From assembly GCA_943355185.1 (NCBI GenBank), contig CALREM010000026.1, positions 1 through 5,559 of the forward strand: a stretch of DNA of 5,559 nt. The letters are read 5' to 3'. Of the stretch, positions 1 through 5,559 are shown in pieces (within the stretch, counting starts at the first letter, position 1; every line of letters begins with the position of its first letter). A model generated the notes under the pieces. The model made no database searches. It was not told the origin of the DNA and was given only the letters and a program-made list of their open reading frames with translations. The position numbers and the translations under genes were made by a program. Origin of the DNA: Candidatus Nomurabacteria bacterium (lineage in GTDB: Bacteria > Patescibacteriota > Minisyncoccia > Phycocordibacterales > PALSA-1337).

Positions 1-63
1 CATAAAAATAAATGGAATGGGTTAAATTAAAATGTATACGACATCCTTTAGTATATCAAAAAG
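1..63. other. Intergenic left edge, no gene seen
   Basis: This AT-rich stretch beyond the rnpB terminator holds no supportable ORF or RNA. The first three bases would read ATG on the minus strand and could start a gene lying outside the window, but no codon of that gene is visible, so none is called. Confidence 0.5.
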
Positions 64-93
64 AAAAATACCCGTCTTGTGGACGAGTATTTT
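64..93 (-). terminator. Intrinsic terminator of rnpB
   Basis: On the minus strand, ATACTCGTC (90-82) pairs with GACGGGTAT (76-68) over nine base pairs including one G-U, with the loop CACAA. A U-rich run follows (68-64 and on). It begins about ten bases after the mature RNase P RNA 3' end, as expected for the rnpB transcription terminator. Confidence 0.88.
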
Positions 94-99
94 CCATGT

Positions 100-487
100 G
101 TGCCGTACCATAAGCCGAATTCTGTTTTCCCGATGCACCTTACGGTGAGCGGGACTGACAATCATTTATCTAGGCCTGCAATTACTCACAGGCTCAAGCG
201 ACTCTCCCCGAATCTGCGACGCAGACATCGGGACACGGTCTTGCACCAACGTAAGGGTTTTGCCGTTGCACCTCCTGTATTACTACGGGAGCTTTCCGAT
301 GGTCCTTGCGGTCATCGGAATTCCTCAGCTTTCGCCTCGGAACGTCACTGTTCGCACCTCTGGGCGTTACCCTGGCGGGAGTTACCCGCTACGTGCTGCC
401 TTATGAGAGCGATCGCTCACAACTCACAAGACTGGTGTTCGGACTTTCCTACCCGATTTGCATCGGATCGATTGTCTGGTACTGCGT
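100..487 (-). ncRNA. rnpB: RNase P RNA, bacterial type A (rnpB)
   Basis: This is the catalytic RNA of ribonuclease P, which removes the 5' leader from precursor tRNAs together with the RnpA protein. Seen on the minus strand: the 5' conserved block AGGAAAGUCCG near 443-453, the 3' block ACAGAAUUCGGCUUA near 110-124 that closes P4, the AGAUAAAUGAUUGUC block near 158-172, and GCUUGAGCC before P18. P1 forms between GCAGUACCA (485-477) and UGGUACGGC (110-102) with one A-G mismatch. P2 is GACAAUC with GAUUGUC, P3 is a GCAA-capped hairpin, and P19 is capped by GUAA. The length of about 388 nt is normal for type A. The side of L15 that usually reads GGUAA reads GAGA here (206-203), and P16/P17 are very short, so the P6 pseudoknot is not obvious. 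The ends are inferred from P1 and the promoter, and are good to a few bases. Confidence 0.97.
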
Positions 488-492
488 CTATA

Positions 493-521
493 ACTATACC
501 ACTTTTAGGTATGTTTGACAA
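493..521 (-). promoter_or_regulatory. Sigma70-type promoter of rnpB
   Basis: On the minus strand a TTGTCA -35 box (521-516) and a TATAGT -10 box (498-493) are separated by exactly 17 bases. The predicted start, about six to seven bases further on (486-487), coincides with the 5' strand of P1 of the RNase P RNA. The -35 box lies 25 bases past the nrdB stop codon. Confidence 0.85.
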
Positions 522-546
522 TAACCTCGAAAATCCCAGGATCCCC

Positions 547-1560
547 TTATTCCGCAACACTTGGCACCACTTCTTTCTTCTTTCCATGAGCATGAGAGTC
601 AACCTCATAACTCGTATTCTGAGCTTCAAAGAAGTTCACCAGTTCATACACATCCGTTGCGGTACTCATCCATTTTGCAGGATTGGTGACGTTGTAGTAC
701 TTGGTAAAGCCCAACTCTTCGAGACGGCGGTCGGCGACGTATTTTACATACTGGTTCACGTAGTCTGCATTGAGACCCAGAATGCCTGTTGGAAAAAGAT
801 CCTTATTGTAATCTACTTCACGATCAACACCCTCGATAATAATATTACGGATATTATCTGCAAATTCTGTGGTGAGAAGTTCCGGATTTTCTTCGAGAAT
901 ATTCTGGATCAAATTCATACCAAACTTGAGGTGCAAACTTTCGTCACGGAGAACCCAGTTGATCATGGAGCCAAAGTTACGCAACTGTTTTCGCTGGCGG
1001 AATGACAAGGCAACCATGAAGCCGGAGTAGAACCAGATACCTTCCGCGACGATATTGGTAGCAACCAAGTTACGGATAAAGTCTTGTTTACCTTCGACGG
1101 TTTCTACATCGAGACTTGCTTCTGTCATACGTCTCATATAATGGTTGATGTAATCTTCCTTTGCTTTCATCGAAGGAACGTCGAGGTGATGGCTGAACAC
1201 TTTTTCACGATCGACGGGGAATGTTTCGAGTACGTATTCAAAAGCAACACAGTGGTTTGCTTCTTCCCACATCTGCTTTGCAAGATACAAGTGGCATTCG
1301 GCGGATTTGATATAAGGATATACTCCGAGTGCCAATGATCGATTGACAATCAGTTCTGCTGGGTTAAAAAAGGCTAACATGAACTCCACAGCATGACGCT
1401 CATCTTCGGTCATACGAGCCCAGTCATCGAGGTCTTCTTTGAGTGTGATCTCGTGTGGGAACCACGTATTACGTACAGCCTGCATGTAGAGGTCATACGC
1501 CCACTTGTACTTGATTGGGTGCAAACTTGTATCTTCGGGGGCGGCTTTTCCGATAAGCAT
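547..1560 (-). CDS. nrdB: Class I ribonucleotide reductase small subunit, Ic-type
   Basis: NrdB (R2, 337 aa) is the cytoplasmic ferritin-like subunit that generates the oxidant passed to NrdA for reduction of ribonucleoside diphosphates. All six dimetal ligands of the family are visible: Glu69, Glu100 and His103 (in WEEANH), Glu173 (VAEGIWF), Glu207 and His210 (RDESLH). The spacings of 31 and 34 residues match E. coli (84/115, 204/238). Residue 107, four after His103, is Phe where E. coli has radical Tyr122. The first ligand is Glu rather than Asp. Both features match Chlamydia R2c, so a Mn/Fe (class Ic) cofactor is the best call, with Mn/Mn class Id as the alternative. Trp33 and Asp206 fit the radical-transfer path, and Tyr318 in the flexible tail is a candidate for the Tyr356 role. 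The C-terminal tail should dock to NrdA. The start is the only ATG before the Trp20-Trp33 region; no Shine-Dalgarno is visible. It is second in the operon, 45 bases after nrdA. Confidence 0.97.
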   Translation of the reverse strand: MLIGKAAPEDTSLHPIKYKWAYDLYMQAVRNTWFPHEITLKEDLDDWARMTEDERHAVEFMLAFFNPAELIVNRSLALGVYPYIKSAECHLYLAKQMWEEANHCVAFEYVLETFPVDREKVFSHHLDVPSMKAKEDYINHYMRRMTEASLDVETVEGKQDFIRNLVATNIVAEGIWFYSGFMVALSFRQRKQLRNFGSMINWVLRDESLHLKFGMNLIQNILEENPELLTTEFADNIRNIIIEGVDREVDYNKDLFPTGILGLNADYVNQYVKYVADRRLEELGFTKYYNVTNPAKWMSTATDVYELVNFFEAQNTSYEVDSHAHGKKKEVVPSVAE

Positions 1561-1605
1561 AGGAGTTGAGAATTAGATAATTAATAGGCTAACAATAACA
1601 CGGTT

Positions 1606-4542
1606 TTACTCGCAACCGACACAGATATTGGCTGTACCCGGATCCTCTGGACCAAAAGAATCCTGATGTGGGCGATAATCCTTTTTACCAAAGTTATCCA
1701 TCATTTCTTGGACCTGATCAGGAGTAAGTTGAGGTTTCTGATATGTAGGAGCAACTGAGACAGCTACAGGATGTGGAGCCGTAAAACCTATCGGCATATG
1801 AGATATTGGATTTGCTACAGGAGTTGTTGCAGCAGATGGAGTTGCGTTTGGATGGTTAGTCAGTTTGTGTACCATCTCTGCCATAACTTCTGAATTTGAT
1901 TCCGCTTTGACCGTCGCCACCGCACCAAATCCTTTTACTACTGCAGGAGCCACATGAGACTCAACATGCGTGGTCTCCATTTTTATTTGTTCCTGATGGG
2001 GAAATGAAGCCTCTGTTTCCTTCTGAACAATCCGAGCCTCGGGAGTATGCGGTACTGACACAGCAACGCGACTATCTACTGTAATACGAGCAATTTCCGC
2101 GTCACTCAAAGGAGTTGGAATAGGTTCTCCTTTTGAACCATCGTCGGAACGTCGTGCCGATGCCACTGCTGCAAATCCACTCTTGCCCATCTTCTCTGCT
2201 TTGTTGACCTTGGTTGTGCTCTGTTCAGCTGTGTGACGAGGCTTCATGTGGAGATAGTAGGTAGACTTGAGACCCTTCTTCCACGCTGCAGTATAGATAT
2301 CCATGGTCTCGTCGAGATCGCGAGTTGCAAGATACATGTTACGTGACAATGCTTGGTCAACCCACTTTTGGGCACGTGCGGCAACTTCGATATACGCATA
2401 CGGAGAAGTCGTAAAGGAAGTCTTGTAGATCTCCTTGAGCGCTTGAGGTATTTCAGGAATACTAGAAATGTCTCCTTGGTTTTCAATGATTGCTTCACGG
2501 ACCTTTTCCCAGATACCCATGTTCTTGAGATCTTTTACCAAGTTATGGTTGAGATCGAGATATTTACCAGAAATTTTATTTCGTGAGAAGACCTGAGCAA
2601 AGCGAGCATCGATACCAGGAGTAGTTCCGACGACCAAACCGATGTTGGCATTTGGAGCGACGGCCATGAGGGTGGCGTTGCGAATACCATTTTTGACTTT
2701 GGTGCGGAGAATCTCCCAATTAAGACCTTTGTGCTTGCTGGTCTGATCGACAGTTACCGCCATACCACGGGACTCGGCGACCTTCTTGATAGTGTCGATC
2801 GGCACACGACCTTTGGACCATTCGGAGCCTTTGAAGTTTGCATAAGCGCCACGTTCGACGGCAAGGTTTGCGCTTTCGTCGATCGCCATATAACTGACAA
2901 ATTCGAAAATACGATCTGCGAAATCCCATGCGTGCTCACTGTCATACGGCATACCCAAGCGTTCAATAGTATCTGCAAATCCCATTACTCCCAGACCGAT
3001 AGCACGGTTTTCTTTGTCAGACTTTGCCGCTTCAGGAATAGGGAGGATATTGATATCGATGAGGTTATCGAGCTGACGAACTGCCAGACGGACACTTTCT
3101 TCCAAGCGACCCCAGTTAACCTCTTTGTTAATGACGTGCGCTGCAAGGTTGAGAGACGCCAGGTTACAGACAGCTACATTGTCCTTGTCTTGAGGGAGAC
3201 AAATCTCCGTACACAAGTTCGACATGTGGATCGTACCAGTGTTGTTGTTGAGGGCACGGTTGTTGATGGTGTCTTTCCAGACGAGCCATGGGTGAGACGT
3301 AGACTGGAGGGCAACCAGTATCTGACGATACTGTTCGGTTGCGGGAACCTTTTTGAAAAGTCTCAGCTCGCCTCTCTGGGCTTTTTCAACGTACTCGGCA
3401 TAGCGCTTACTAAATGCTTGACCGTAGAGCTCATTGAGATCTTTGGTGTCTGCAGGATCGAACATATACCAATCTTGGTTTGCCTCTACACGCTTCATAA
3501 ACTCATCCGAAAGGAATACTGCTGTGTTGGCTGTACGCATACGCATGTAGTCGTCACCCGCATTGTGTTTCCAATCCATGAACTCTGGAAAATCGATATG
3601 CCAGTTTTCCATGTAGAAACAAAGAGCGCCTTTCTTTTTGCCACCGCGCATAATGGCACGAATAGCGGTGTCGATAATCTTTGCAAATGGAGTCGGACCA
3701 CTGGATGTTCCGCCGAAATTTGATTTGAGAGGGGAACCAGTAGCGCGTAATTTTGTGATTGAAAGACCTATACCACCCGAACCTTTAGACAAGAGCATAA
3801 CGTCGGAGACCGTCTTTGCAATATGTTCCATGTCATCGTGCATCTCCAAGAGATAGCAGTTCGAAAGTGCTGGACGCGTAGTACCTGCAGCAAGGTTGGT
3901 TGATCCTCCTGCAATGTATTCGTGACGTGACATCTTTGTATAGAACTTCTTGGCGGCTGCAGTAGGATCCTTTTCATTGTAAGAAAGTCCCATAGCAACG
4001 CGCATAAAGAAGTATTGAGGAGTCTCAGAAGGATGCTGCTGATCATCCTTCATGAAGTAGCGATTTATCAGACCATCAAGACCAGCGTATACAAAGAGCT
4101 CATCACGTTCTATCTGCAAAGCGTCGGCCAAGCGAGCCAGGTCGAATTTGGCAGCCATGTCAGCATGCAGACGACGTCCGGTAACACCTTTTTGTATATA
4201 AGCAATGAATCCCTCGCGATGTTTTTGTTCGAGATCCGAAGGACTCTCTTTGTCATATTCACCGATGACGCGACGATATATAGTCTTGAGGAGAAGGCGA
4301 GTGGCAACACGATCATAATCGATGTCTTCTTTGATGTTCTGGACAGCGGTATTGATAGTGGCCTGGTCGAGTTCATCGGTGGTGATGCCGTTATAGAGGG
4401 TGAGCTGTGTCTCAGTCGCAATCTGCGTCACCATAGCGATCGGATCTGTCAGACCCTTACAAGCACGCTCAATCGACCGATTGACTCGATCAGCATTGTG
4501 AGGCTCTCGTGTTCCGTCTGTCTTGGTGATGAATATGCTCAT
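1606..4542 (-). CDS. nrdA: Class I ribonucleotide reductase large (alpha) subunit
   Basis: NrdA (R1, 978 aa) carries the catalytic and allosteric sites for reducing ribonucleoside diphosphates to deoxy forms. Residues about 1-95 are one ATP-cone (TKTDGTREPHNADRV, then YNGITTDELDQ), the overall-activity site. The position of E. coli His59 appears to be Asp59. The catalytic barrel follows, with Cys229 (SNCYL) and Cys459 (VAVCNL) as the redox pair and Asn442-Cys444-Glu446 (SNLCTEICLP) as the active-site set with the thiyl cysteine. Tyr762-Tyr763 (STYYLHM) match the E. coli 730/731 radical-transfer pair. The tail ends CVGCE (Cys974, Cys977), the shuttle dithiol that is re-reduced by thioredoxin or glutaredoxin. 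E. coli NrdA has 761 residues; the excess is mostly a low-complexity Ala/Val/Pro/Thr linker at about 770-955. The ATG chosen puts the ATP-cone at residue 3; no clear Shine-Dalgarno precedes it. It is first in the nrdAB operon, with a TATAAT box 35 bases upstream. Confidence 0.98.
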   Translation of the reverse strand: MSIFITKTDGTREPHNADRVNRSIERACKGLTDPIAMVTQIATETQLTLYNGITTDELDQATINTAVQNIKEDIDYDRVATRLLLKTIYRRVIGEYDKESPSDLEQKHREGFIAYIQKGVTGRRLHADMAAKFDLARLADALQIERDELFVYAGLDGLINRYFMKDDQQHPSETPQYFFMRVAMGLSYNEKDPTAAAKKFYTKMSRHEYIAGGSTNLAAGTTRPALSNCYLLEMHDDMEHIAKTVSDVMLLSKGSGGIGLSITKLRATGSPLKSNFGGTSSGPTPFAKIIDTAIRAIMRGGKKKGALCFYMENWHIDFPEFMDWKHNAGDDYMRMRTANTAVFLSDEFMKRVEANQDWYMFDPADTKDLNELYGQAFSKRYAEYVEKAQRGELRLFKKVPATEQYRQILVALQSTSHPWLVWKDTINNRALNNNTGTIHMSNLCTEICLPQDKDNVAVCNLASLNLAAHVINKEVNWGRLEESVRLAVRQLDNLIDINILPIPEAAKSDKENRAIGLGVMGFADTIERLGMPYDSEHAWDFADRIFEFVSYMAIDESANLAVERGAYANFKGSEWSKGRVPIDTIKKVAESRGMAVTVDQTSKHKGLNWEILRTKVKNGIRNATLMAVAPNANIGLVVGTTPGIDARFAQVFSRNKISGKYLDLNHNLVKDLKNMGIWEKVREAIIENQGDISSIPEIPQALKEIYKTSFTTSPYAYIEVAARAQKWVDQALSRNMYLATRDLDETMDIYTAAWKKGLKSTYYLHMKPRHTAEQSTTKVNKAEKMGKSGFAAVASARRSDDGSKGEPIPTPLSDAEIARITVDSRVAVSVPHTPEARIVQKETEASFPHQEQIKMETTHVESHVAPAVVKGFGAVATVKAESNSEVMAEMVHKLTNHPNATPSAATTPVANPISHMPIGFTAPHPVAVSVAPTYQKPQLTPDQVQEMMDNFGKKDYRPHQDSFGPEDPGTANICVGCE

Positions 4543-4576
4543 ATGGGTAGTGGTAAATATTAATCGTTGGGTATTT

Positions 4577-4582
4577 ATTATA
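4577..4582 (-). promoter_or_regulatory. Putative -10 box of nrdAB
   Basis: A perfect TATAAT lies 35 bases upstream of the nrdA ATG on the minus strand. With 16 to 18 bases of spacing the -35 region reads only C/T-rich sequence (TCCCCT at 17), and there is no TG extension of the -10. If real, the promoter probably needs an activator or is weak. The transcription start would fall near 4570, giving a leader of about 28 nt. Confidence 0.6.
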
Positions 4583-4598
4583 GCTCATAGGTATAGGG

Positions 4599-4618
4599 TA
4601 GGGGATTTTTGTCCCCTA
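4599..4618. promoter_or_regulatory. Palindrome at the nrdA -35, possible operator
   Basis: TAGGGGA (4599-4605) and TCCCCTA (4612-4618) form perfect 7-base inverted arms around a TTTTTG spacer. The centre is about 38 bases before the predicted nrdA start, where the missing -35 would lie. It has no U-run after either arm, so it is not a terminator. It does not resemble the NrdR box (ACACWATATVTWGTGT). The binding protein is unknown. Confidence 0.4.
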
Positions 4619-4636
4619 ATTTGGTACGAAAATTAG
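4616..4636. repeat. Second short inverted repeat, overlapping the first
   Basis: CTAATTT (4616-4622) and AAATTAG (4630-4636) are perfect 7-base arms around GGTACGA. The left arm shares CTA (4616-4618) with the neighbouring palindrome, so the two could not be extruded or bound identically at once. It is AT-rich and could be chance. Confidence 0.3.
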
Positions 4637-4772
4637 CACTAGGAATAAAAAAATAAACCTTGTGAAGAGTCGTCTGAAAATATCGAGTAGTAGTGGGATA
4701 TTTAGAGGTACTTTTTTAGAAAAATGAGAATGGAGCAAACAAGAATCTCCCCTGCCCTGCTCTTTCAAAAAG

Positions 4773-4781
4773 TTATCCACA
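4773..4781 (+). promoter_or_regulatory. Perfect DnaA box (TTATCCACA)
   Basis: This is the consensus 9-mer bound by DnaA-ATP/ADP in many bacteria, seen once here about 200 bases upstream of the predicted nrdA start. In E. coli, DnaA boxes upstream of nrdAB modulate its transcription, so a regulatory role is conceivable. A second box within this intergenic region was not found, so a replication origin is not supported. Confidence 0.45.
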
Positions 4782-4807
4782 GGTGGTTTTAAACCTTGAT
4801 AATCCTT

Positions 4808-4930
4808 TAGGGACAGTCCCGGATTACATATGTCCTGTAATTCAAACCAGAAATATCGGAACACATCCTTCAAACCACTTCATTTGGGTTTGAATTACAG
4901 GACATATGTAATCCGGGACTGAATTCCCTA
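4808..4930. repeat. Long inverted repeat, MITE/REP-like hairpin
   Basis: The core arms 4814-4848 and 4887-4921 are perfect reverse complements over 35 bases, separated by a 38-base loop. Beyond the core, TAGGGA (4808-4813) and TCCCTA (4925-4930) continue the pairing after a three-base AAT bulge on the right, giving about 41 paired bases. The left end itself reads GGGACAGTCCC, a short palindrome. It starts nine bases after the DUF192 stop. On the plus strand TTTTT follows directly (4931-4935). On the minus strand, the direction of the DUF192 gene, there is no U-run, so it is not a standard terminator for that gene. No ORF encodes a transposase here. A non-autonomous element mobilised in trans, such as a REP/RAYT-type or other MITE, is my inference. 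Confidence 0.8.
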
Positions 4931-4939
4931 TTTTTCAAC

Positions 4940-5392
4940 TTAAAATACTAGTTGGGCGCCTGTGGTGATGCCGAAATCGGTTGATTTTCCTGCATTTATT
5001 TCTAAAACGTACTGTATGAGATCTGGAGACATGAAGACCTCTGGGTAACTCTCGGGAGTAGCGTTTGCAGCTATTCCAATGACTTTTTTGTTCTTATCGA
5101 TCCAGATGATGTCGAGTGGAAAATGCATATCTTTCATCCAGAATCCTTGAATGGTTGCAGTAGGAAAAATAAAAAGCATTCCTGTGTCGACTGATAAACT
5201 TTCTCGATCACTGAGACCGTGCTCACGGGTTTGTTCGGTATCGGCGCGAATGATGTTGATGGTTGCAGTGGGTGTCTGGAGGACGGATTCTACGTAAGAA
5301 GTATCAAAAGAGGTCGCAGAAGGTCTTTGGACGAGAAAAAAGAGTCCGAGGAGCGCTGCGCCACAAAAAAGAACCGATAGAATTATCTTCAT
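4940..5392 (-). CDS. DUF192 family protein, membrane-anchored or exported
   Basis: A complete 150-residue protein of the DUF192 family (Pfam PF02643), whose biochemical role is not established. Residues about 3-21 (ILSVLFCGAALLGLFFL) form a hydrophobic segment after a Lys, so it is either a signal peptide or an N-terminal anchor. The Cys at position 10 has Phe before it, which argues against a lipobox. Family signatures follow in order: TREHGLSDRESL (55-66), GMLFIFP (71-77), FWMKDMHFPLDIIWID (84-99), VLEINAG (129-135), and a closing GITTGAQL (141-148). The length is typical of the family with a leader. It ends nine bases from the long inverted repeat and is separated from nrdA by about 400 bases, so it is probably a separate transcription unit. 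It starts divergently from the DUF1761 gene. No Shine-Dalgarno is obvious. Confidence 0.93.
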   Translation of the reverse strand: MKIILSVLFCGAALLGLFFLVQRPSATSFDTSYVESVLQTPTATINIIRADTEQTREHGLSDRESLSVDTGMLFIFPTATIQGFWMKDMHFPLDIIWIDKNKKVIGIAANATPESYPEVFMSPDLIQYVLEINAGKSTDFGITTGAQLVF

Positions 5393-5394
5393 AA

Positions 5395-5418
5395 AATATG
5401 CTAGTATCGTAGCATATT
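5395..5418. promoter_or_regulatory. 9-bp inverted repeat between divergent starts
   Basis: AATATGCTA (5395-5403) and TAGCATATT (5410-5418) are perfect arms around GTATCG. They lie in the 50-base gap between the DUF192 start (5392) and the DUF1761 start (5443), a position suited to an operator for divergent promoters. It could also be a hairpin in the very short DUF192 leader. No convincing -35/-10 pair could be assigned to either gene. Confidence 0.45.
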
Positions 5419-5442
5419 AAATAAGCGATTAAATACACCCGT

Positions 5443-5559
5443 ATGTATACGATTAACTTTTGGCCAATTCTGATTTCTGCGATTGTAAGCTTTGGTGTTG
5501 GTGCGCTGTGGTATTCACCAATTCTATTTGGTAAAGATTGGCTCGCATTGATGAAGATT
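5443..5559 (+). CDS. DUF1761 family membrane protein, 3' end off window
   Basis: An open frame from ATG at 5443 runs to the window edge, giving 39 residues. An in-frame TAA at 5422-5424 and no alternative ATG, GTG or TTG before 5443 fix the start. The peptide has a hydrophobic stretch (residues about 6-23, FWPILISAIVSFGVGALW) followed by WYSPILFGKDW (23-33). This WYSP-LFGK-W pattern after the first membrane segment is the N-terminal signature of DUF1761 (PF08570), small multi-pass membrane proteins of unknown function. It is divergent from the DUF192 gene with a 50-base gap. The family call rests on this short N-terminus only. Confidence 0.8.
   Translation, partial: MYTINFWPILISAIVSFGVGALWYSPILFGKDWLALMKI

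Larger units (their letters stand above)
4543..4939. other. Intergenic region upstream of nrdA
   Basis: This stretch of 397 bases has no convincing gene. From left to right it holds the nrdA -10 box, two overlapping 7-base palindromes, an AT-rich segment (4637-4772) in which I see nothing specific, a DnaA box, the palindrome GGTTTTAAACC (4785-4795), and the long inverted repeat. The only ORF of any length (minus, 4873 to 4616) starts inside the hairpin loop and reads through its left arm, and it has no family signature. Confidence 0.7.

Noticed and set aside
1..3. ATG on the minus strand at the window edge
   Set aside because: No codon of a downstream gene is inside the window, so it cannot be supported.
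79..1005. 308-codon open frame on the plus strand over rnpB and nrdB
   Set aside because: It spans the RNase P RNA and the antisense of a clearly conserved nrdB, and its translation shows no family features.
547..1560. NrdB as R2-like ligand-binding oxidase (R2lox)
   Set aside because: It is in an operon with a complete NrdA, and has the standard R2 ligand spacing and an NrdA-docking-type tail. R2lox proteins are not NrdA partners.
2731..3723. 330-codon open frame on the plus strand, antisense to nrdA
   Set aside because: It is a mirror frame of conserved NrdA codons with a Cys/His/Val-rich translation of no recognisable family.
4599..4618. TAGGGGA/TCCCCTA palindrome as a terminator
   Set aside because: Neither strand has a U-run after the stem, and its position fits the nrdA promoter instead.
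4637..4813. Replication origin near the DnaA box
   Set aside because: Only one DnaA box was found, with no box cluster and no dnaA/dnaN genes in view.
4616..4873. 85-codon minus-strand frame upstream of nrdA
   Set aside because: It starts inside the hairpin loop, reads through the left repeat arm, the DnaA box and AT-rich DNA, and ends in the nrdA promoter region; no known family, no ribosome site.

Overview
The window looks like an ordinary chromosomal segment of a small-genome bacterium. A member of the Candidate Phyla Radiation (Patescibacteria, Paceibacteria/Parcubacteria-like) is my best guess. That placement rests on the combination of a class I ribonucleotide reductase with a Tyr-less small subunit, a DUF192 protein beside a DUF1761 protein, a bacterial type-A RNase P RNA without the tRNA-CCA binding triplet, and starts without obvious Shine-Dalgarno sequences. 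It is inference, not proof. Every gene reads cleanly with TGA as a stop.

Layout, left to right. Positions 1-60 hold no recognisable gene. Positions about 64-93 form the intrinsic terminator of rnpB. rnpB (RNase P RNA) occupies about 100-487 on the minus strand and has its own strong sigma70-type promoter at 493-521. nrdB (547-1560, minus) and nrdA (1606-4542, minus) form a two-gene operon with a 45-base gap. Positions 4543-4939 are a 397-base intergenic region. It holds a TATAAT -10 box for nrdA, overlapping short palindromes where the -35 should be, a perfect DnaA box, and a roughly 120-base hairpin element with perfect 35-bp arms. A DUF192 exported or membrane-anchored protein follows (4940-5392, minus). 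A divergent start of a DUF1761 membrane protein (5443 onward, plus) runs off the window, with a 9-bp inverted repeat between the two starts.

How it works together: NrdA and NrdB make deoxyribonucleotides from ribonucleotides. NrdB keeps all six metal ligands, but Phe stands where the radical tyrosine normally is and the first ligand is Glu rather than Asp. This is the pattern of class Ic (Mn/Fe, Chlamydia-type) enzymes. rnpB lies downstream on the same strand with no terminator in between, so it may receive read-through from nrdAB as well as its own transcription. The most unusual items are the long perfect inverted repeat upstream of nrdA, the radical-tyrosine replacement, the RNase P L15 change and a long low-complexity linker before the NrdA redox tail. 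I see no undescribed multi-gene system here.
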